NCBI RefSeq assembly: GCF_001189235.2 | Contig: NZ_LFIP02000001.1 | Location: 1,178,001-1,242,000 of the forward strand | Length of the DNA stretch: 64,000 nucleotides | Direction of reading: 5' to 3' | Source of the DNA: Bradyrhizobium embrapense | Lineage (GTDB): Bacteria; Pseudomonadota; Alphaproteobacteria; Rhizobiales; Xanthobacteraceae | Shown: positions 59,323 to 64,000 of the stretch, piece after piece | How the letters are laid out: each line of letters starts with the position of its first letter | How positions within the stretch are numbered: position 1 is the stretch's first letter | Position numbers and translations under genes: made by a program | The notes under the pieces: model-generated | Told to the model about the DNA's origin: nothing | The model's input: only the letters and a program-made list of their open reading frames with translations | Database searches by the model: none

Positions 59323-60906
59323 TTATCCCTTGGCCAGCGGCACTGCCACAAAGCGCGACGAACCGCCGCTCTTCACGCGCATGAGAACGCTGTTCTTGTT
59401 GTCATTGCGCGCCGCGGTGATCGCGTCACGCACCTCACCGGCGGTGCCGACGGACTTGCCGGCGACCTCGAGGATCACGTCGCCTTCCTTGAAGCCCCGC
59501 TCAGCGGCAGCACTCTTGGGATCGACTTCGGTCACGACCACGCCTTCCTTGCCGGCACCGGCCACGCTGTTGGCGGGCGCCACGGTGAGGCCTAGCTTCG
59601 GCACGTCGGTGCCGCGGGACGAATTGCCCTTGTCGCTGTTGTCGGTGTCAGCCTTGGCTTCCAGGTTGTTCGGCAACTGGCCGAGCGTGATGCTGACGGT
59701 CTTGTCCTGCCCCTTGTGCAGCACGTTCAGCTTCACGGCATTGCCGGGCGCGAGGCCGCCGATGGTGCGGGCGAGTTCGCGCGCATCCTTCACCGGCTCG
59801 CCGTTGACGGCGGTGATGACGTCACCGGACTCGATGCCGGCCTTGGCCGCGGGGCCGTTGGCCTGCGGTTCGGCAACCAGCGCGCCTTCGGCCTTCTTCA
59901 TGCCGAGGCTGTCGGCGATGTCAGAGGTCACCGGCTGGATCTGGACGCCGATCCAGCCGCGGCTGACCGAGCCCTTGTCCTTCAGCTGGGCGACGACGCT
60001 CTTGACGGTCTGGGCCGGGATCGAGAACGCGATGCCGACGCTGCCGCCGGACGGCGAGTAGATCGCGGTGTTGACGCCCATCACCTCACCGGACACGTCG
60101 AACGCCGGGCCACCCGAATTGCCCTTGTTCACGGGCGCATCGATCTGGATGAAATCGTCATACGGGCCGTTGCCGATGTCGCGGCCGGAGGCCGAGACGA
60201 TGCCCGCGGTCACTGTGCCGCCGAGGCCGAACGGATTGCCGACCGCCAGCACCCAGTCGCCGATGCGCGGCTTGGTGTCGGAGAGCTTGGCGAACTGGAA
60301 GTTGGAGCCGCCCTCGACCTTGATCAGCGCGAGGTCGGTGCGCGGATCGGTGCCGATCACCTTGGCGGAATAGGTCTTGCCGTCGTCGGTCGTGACCTCG
60401 ACCTTGTCGGCGCCGTCGACGACGTGATTGTTGGTCACGGCATAACCGTCAGCCGAGATGAAGAAGCCGGAGCCCTGGCCCGTCACCACGCCACCGCCAC
60501 GCGGTCCACCGCGCAGACCCGGGGGCAGGCCGTCCGGACCGCCGAAGCGGCGGAAGAAGCGCTCCATCGGCGAACCCGGCTGGAACGGCGAATCGTCGTT
60601 GCCGCTGTCGTCCTTCGCGACCTTCTCGCGAATATTGACCTTGACCGAGATCACCGACGGCTTCACCCGTTCGACGATGTCGGCGAACCCGACCGGCTGC
60701 TGAACCTTCTTGACCTCGTTGTTGACCTGCGCATGCGCGGGGGTCGTGAACAGGTCGGCCGGATTGTGGGTCGGGCTGAAGCCGTAGGTGGCGGCGCCGA
60801 GGCCGGCCACGACCGACGCCATCAGCGCGAGTTTGCGGGCAGAGAACAGCGAGCGCTTCGGCGCCTTGTAGGACGGAAGGGTCGAGAGGTCGGGACGTTC
60901 GGTCAT
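59323..60906 (-). CDS. Do-family (DegP/DegQ-like) periplasmic serine endoprotease
   Basis: A 527-residue envelope protease. Residues 1-60 contain a signal or anchor (LALMASVVAGLGAATYG) ending near AHAQ. The trypsin-like domain has His161 (TNNHVVDGADK), Asp191 (DPRTDLALIKV) and Ser264 (NKGNSGGPAFD), the complete triad, and two PDZ domains (about 300-385 and 430-520) follow. A 30-residue Gly-rich stretch (RGGPRGGG) precedes His161. Probably quality control of envelope proteins; beside it are the cytochrome c maturation genes and a kinase pair. Confidence 0.93.
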   Translation of the reverse strand: MTERPDLSTLPSYKAPKRSLFSARKLALMASVVAGLGAATYGFSPTHNPADLFTTPAHAQVNNEVKKVQQPVGFADIVERVKPSVISVKVNIREKVAKDDSGNDDSPFQPGSPMERFFRRFGGPDGLPPGLRGGPRGGGVVTGQGSGFFISADGYAVTNNHVVDGADKVEVTTDDGKTYSAKVIGTDPRTDLALIKVEGGSNFQFAKLSDTKPRIGDWVLAVGNPFGLGGTVTAGIVSASGRDIGNGPYDDFIQIDAPVNKGNSGGPAFDVSGEVMGVNTAIYSPSGGSVGIAFSIPAQTVKSVVAQLKDKGSVSRGWIGVQIQPVTSDIADSLGMKKAEGALVAEPQANGPAAKAGIESGDVITAVNGEPVKDARELARTIGGLAPGNAVKLNVLHKGQDKTVSITLGQLPNNLEAKADTDNSDKGNSSRGTDVPKLGLTVAPANSVAGAGKEGVVVTEVDPKSAAAERGFKEGDVILEVAGKSVGTAGEVRDAITAARNDNKNSVLMRVKSGGSSRFVAVPLAKG

Positions 60907-61076
60907 GTCTTGAAATCTCCAGGGCCAGAATCATTCGGTGCGGGGCGAGCACCTGATGCGCCTGAACATGGGGTCATCAGCCTTACGGCGCGCTGGCTGC
61001 GGAATTAAACTTTGGTAATTGAGCCGGCCGGCGCTGCGGCAGAATAGCGCATGCAAATTAAGGGCTTAGAAAGGAA

Positions 61077-61583
61077 CTAAAGCGGCTTGTCCGGCGCGGA
61101 TTCGGCCGCCAGCAGCCGTTCCAGGCGCGACGCTTCGTCCGGCGTCAATTCGGGGCTGGAATCGGCCGCGCCGGCGGGCAGATTTGCCTTGCGCCGACCG
61201 AGCCGCCAGAGCGCGAAACCGCCCAGCAGAAGCGCCAGCGGCGGGGTCAGCCACAGCATCAGGGTGTGCTCGTTGAGGCGCGGCTTCAGCAGCACGAATT
61301 CGCCATAGCGGGCCACCAGGAAATCGATCACCTGGCGGTCGCTGTCGCCGGCCGAGATCCGCTCGCGCACCAGCAGGCGGAGGTCGCGCGCCAGCGGCGC
61401 CTCTGAATCGTCGATCGACTGGTTCTGGCAGACCATGCAGCGCAGCTCTTTCGAGAGCTCGCGCGCCCTCGCCTCCTTCGCCGGATCTGACATGATCTCG
61501 TCGGGCAGCACCGCCCGCGCCGGCATCGCGCCGAGCATCAGGCTCGTCGCAAGCACGGCGGCTGCAAGCGCGCGCGACCGCAT
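61077..61583 (-). CDS. ccmH: Cytochrome c-type biogenesis protein CcmH/CycL
   Basis: A 168-residue periplasmic-facing protein, anchored to the membrane. Residues 1-24 are a signal peptide ([21 protein letters not shown], cleaved near ARA). The LRCMVCQNQSI motif (Cys pair) reduces apocytochrome c thiols before heme attachment. LTPPLALLLGGFALWRL is the C-terminal anchor. Its ATG is at 61583, and it overlaps the ccmF stop by one base (ATGA-type). This is the last gene of the ccm group; Rhizobia call it cycL. Confidence 0.93.
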   Translation of the reverse strand: MRSRALAAAVLATSLMLGAMPARAVLPDEIMSDPAKEARARELSKELRCMVCQNQSIDDSEAPLARDLRLLVRERISAGDSDRQVIDFLVARYGEFVLLKPRLNEHTLMLWLTPPLALLLGGFALWRLGRRKANLPAGAADSSPELTPDEASRLERLLAAESAPDKPL

Positions 61584-63568
61584 CACTCGGCCGCCTGCAA
61601 GGCGCGCGCCGCGGCTTTGGCCGGCTTCGGCGCGCCGACCCGCAAACGGCGGTCGGACAGCGACAGCAAGCCGCCGAAGGCCATCAGCACCGGACCCCAC
61701 CAGATCATCAGCACGAGCGGCTTGTGATAGATGCGCACCGCGATGGCGCCGTCGGCCGTGGTATCGCCGAGCGAGATATAGAGCTGGCTCGCACCGCGCG
61801 TCAGCAGCGCGGCCTCGGTCGTCGAGGCGCCGCGGGTCGTGAAGTTGCGCTTCGACGGCGTCATCACGCTGACCTTCTCGCCGTCACGGCTCACGGTGAA
61901 TTGCGCGACCATCTCACGGAAGTTCGGCCCCTGCCGCGGGCTGAGGCCGTCGAGCCGCAGCTCGTAGCCGGCGACCCTGGCGATGTCGTCCGGCTTCATC
62001 GAGCCGATATATTCGCTGTTCCAGGTGGTCTCGCAGACGATCCCGATCAGGGCTATGCCGAGGCCGGCATGCGCGAACGCCGTGCCCCAGGTCGCACGCG
62101 GCAGGCCGCGCGCACGCCGCAGCGAGAGCGACAGCGGAATCCGGAACAGCGCGATGCGCTCGGCGAGATCGCACAGCGCGCCCATGATCACGAAGGCGGC
62201 AAGCCCGATCGCGAGCGGCGCCAGGGTCGCGCCGCCATAGGTCCAGGCAAACACCAGCGCGATCGCAACCAGCGCGACGATGCCGGCGACCATCAGCCGT
62301 TGCGCCGCGCCGAGCAGGTCGCCGCGCTTCCAGGCCAGCAGCGGCCCGAACGGCACCGCCAGCAGCAGCGGCACGAACAGCGGCGCGAAGGTGAAATTGA
62401 AGAACGGCGCGCCGACCGAGATCTTCTCGCCGGTCAGCACTTCGAGCGCCAGCGGATACAGCGTGCCGATGAACACCGTCGCGCAGGCGGTGGTGAGCAG
62501 CAAATTGTTGAGCACCAGCGCGCCCTCGCGCGAGATCGGCGCGAACAGCCCGCCCTGCTTCAGCGCCGGCGCGCGCCAGGCATAGAGCGACAGGCTGCCG
62601 CCGATGAACACGAACAGGATCAGCAGGATGAACACGCCGCGGGTCGGGTCGGTGGCGAAGGCGTGAACCGAGGTCAGCACGCCGGAGCGCACCAGGAAGG
62701 TGCCGAGCAGCGACAGCGAGAAGGTCAGGATCGACAGCAGCACGGTCCAGACCTTCAGCGCGTTGCGCTTCTCCATCACCAGCGCCGAATGCAGCAGCGC
62801 GGTGCCGGCCAGCCACGGCATCAGCGAGGCGTTCTCGACCGGGTCCCAGAACCACCAGCCGCCCCAGCCGAGCTCGTAATAGGCCCAGTAGGAGCCCATC
62901 GCGATGCCGAGGGTGAGGAATATCCACGCCATCAGCGTCCACGGCCGCACCCAGCGCGCCCAGGCGGCATCGATCCGCCCTTCGAGCAGCGCCGCCACCG
63001 CGAACGAGAACGAGATCGAGAACCCGACATAGCCGAGATAGAGCATCGGCGGATGCACCGCGAGGCCGATATCCTGCAGCACCGGATTGAGGTCGCGCCC
63101 CTCGATCGGCGGATTGGCGATGCGCAGGAATGGATTCGAGGTGATCAGGATGAACAGATAGAACGCGGTGGCGACCCAGGCCTGCACGGCCAGAACATGG
63201 GCGCGCAGCGATAGCGGCAGGTTGTTGCCGAAGGCGGCGACGAGGCCGCCGAACAGCGCCAGGATCGACACCCAGAGCAGCATCGATCCTTCATGGTTTC
63301 CCCACACGCCGGTGATCTTGTAGAGCAGCGGCTTGAGCGAATGCGAATTCTCGAACACATTGGCGACCGAGAAATCAGAGGTGACGTGCAGGGTTACCAG
63401 CGCCGCGAACGAGGCCGCGACGAACAGCAATTGCGCGAGCGCGGTCGAGCGCGCGACGTTCATCAACGCCGCATCGCGCCAGCGCGCGCCGACGATCGGC
63501 ACGATCGACTGGATCAGCGCCAGCGCGAGCGCGAGCACCAGGGCATAATGTCCGCTTTCGGCGATCAC
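61583..63568 (-). CDS. ccmF: Cytochrome c heme lyase subunit CcmF/CycK
   Basis: A 661-residue inner-membrane protein with about 15 hydrophobic segments, which ligates heme from CcmE to apocytochrome c. The heme-binding Trp-rich motif is [20 protein letters not shown] (near residue 235), with [11 protein letters not shown] in the N-terminal half. The start is the GTG at 63568, overlapping the ccmE stop. The gene order ccmE-ccmF-ccmH on one strand is that of cycJKL. Confidence 0.95.
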   Translation of the reverse strand: MIAESGHYALVLALALALIQSIVPIVGARWRDAALMNVARSTALAQLLFVAASFAALVTLHVTSDFSVANVFENSHSLKPLLYKITGVWGNHEGSMLLWVSILALFGGLVAAFGNNLPLSLRAHVLAVQAWVATAFYLFILITSNPFLRIANPPIEGRDLNPVLQDIGLAVHPPMLYLGYVGFSISFSFAVAALLEGRIDAAWARWVRPWTLMAWIFLTLGIAMGSYWAYYELGWGGWWFWDPVENASLMPWLAGTALLHSALVMEKRNALKVWTVLLSILTFSLSLLGTFLVRSGVLTSVHAFATDPTRGVFILLILFVFIGGSLSLYAWRAPALKQGGLFAPISREGALVLNNLLLTTACATVFIGTLYPLALEVLTGEKISVGAPFFNFTFAPLFVPLLLAVPFGPLLAWKRGDLLGAAQRLMVAGIVALVAIALVFAWTYGGATLAPLAIGLAAFVIMGALCDLAERIALFRIPLSLSLRRARGLPRATWGTAFAHAGLGIALIGIVCETTWNSEYIGSMKPDDIARVAGYELRLDGLSPRQGPNFREMVAQFTVSRDGEKVSVMTPSKRNFTTRGASTTEAALLTRGASQLYISLGDTTADGAIAVRIYHKPLVLMIWWGPVLMAFGGLLSLSDRRLRVGAPKPAKAAARALQAAE

Positions 63569-64000
63569 CGCCTGGCTCCCTGGGTCGGCGCCGCGGAGGC
63601 GCTCGGCATGTTGCTTGGCTTGCCGTAATCGTCCTTCCAGTGGCCCTGCTTCTTCAGGGCATCGGCGACGTCCTTCGGCATGTAGGTCTCGTCATGCTTG
63701 GCGAGCACGGTGTCGGCCCGGAATACGCCGTTCGCATCGAGCGCGCCTTCGGCGACGACGCCCTGCCCCTCGCGGAACAGATCCGGCAGGATGCCCTTGT
63801 AGGCGACCGGCAGCGTCGCAGCACCGTCGGCGACGGTGAAGGTCACCGCGAGATTGTCGCCGCGCTTGAGCGAGCCCTGCTCCACCAGCCCGCCGAGGCG
63901 GAACCGCTTGCCCGGACCGAGATGCTTTTCGGCGACCATCGACGGCGTCGAGAAGAACACGATGGAATCGCGCAGCGCGTTCAGCACCAGGCCCGCGGCG
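63565..64000 (-). CDS. ccmE: Cytochrome c maturation protein CcmE (5' end beyond window)
   Basis: A heme chaperone that binds heme covalently through a histidine and hands it to CcmF. The visible part reads [16 protein letters not shown] (the end of the membrane anchor), then the OB fold ([18 protein letters not shown]) and the heme-binding His in [12 protein letters not shown] near the C-terminus. The C-terminal tail is Ser/Pro-rich and unstructured. The stop overlaps the ccmF start by 4 bp. The first residues and start codon lie beyond the right edge. Confidence 0.93.
   Translation of the reverse strand, partial: AAGLVLNALRDSIVFFSTPSMVAEKHLGPGKRFRLGGLVEQGSLKRGDNLAVTFTVADGAATLPVAYKGILPDLFREGQGVVAEGALDANGVFRADTVLAKHDETYMPKDVADALKKQGHWKDDYGKPSNMPSASAAPTQGARR

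Overview
The window is GC-rich chromosomal DNA of an alphaproteobacterium, most likely Bradyrhizobium or a close Bradyrhizobiaceae relative. This rests on the gene content seen together (a ccmE/F/H cytochrome c maturation cluster followed by a Do-type protease, an fdsGBACD formate dehydrogenase operon, oxalyl-CoA enzymes, many small DUF proteins) and on intergenic palindromic repeats that look like those of this group. No plasmid, phage, IS, tRNA, rRNA or CRISPR signal was seen.

Layout. 1-14.1 kb: the end of a sugar ABC importer operon, a divergent LysR regulator, an SDR/carboxymuconolactone-decarboxylase pair, ilvD, an autotransporter, and a divergent catabolic block. That block has a TTT-type binding protein, an amidohydrolase and a D-2-hydroxyacid dehydrogenase on one strand, and a split sulfopyruvate/phosphonopyruvate-decarboxylase-like enzyme on the other. 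14.2-18.8 kb: a TPR protein, a ketopantoate-reductase-like enzyme, a small periplasmic protein, a NYN-LOTUS protein and an unknown.

18.9-34.0 kb is an oxalate-utilisation region: ADP-forming acyl-CoA synthetase, divergent GntR regulator, oxalyl-CoA decarboxylase (oxc), formyl-CoA transferase (frc), two tandem OxlT-like antiporters, a 50-residue protein and a CBS protein. Six copies of one palindrome (consensus TTTGGTATACCAAA) lie at the promoters of these scattered units and predict a single GntR regulon. Inserted in the region are a frameshifted pyrophosphatase, a periplasmic protein, an MFS exporter with an attenuator-like leader, an HTH/DUF2975 pair and a DUF2147 protein.

34-47.6 kb: nitronate monooxygenase, quinone-oxidoreductase-like enzyme, RlpA-like protein, EamA exporter with its TetR regulator, a CDF metal exporter with extra cytoplasmic domains, a PAS histidine kinase, the mdoG/mdoH glucan pair and a LysR regulator. 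47.8-53.8 kb: the NAD-dependent molybdenum formate dehydrogenase operon, which would oxidise the formate released by oxalate breakdown to CO2 and NADH. 54-64 kb (all minus strand): cytochrome c maturation genes, degP-like protease, a two-component system and glnE, the last three overlapping.

Working together: OxlT imports oxalate, Frc makes oxalyl-CoA, Oxc decarboxylates it to formyl-CoA, Frc releases formate, and Fds oxidises it. This gives oxalotrophy with reducing power from formate.
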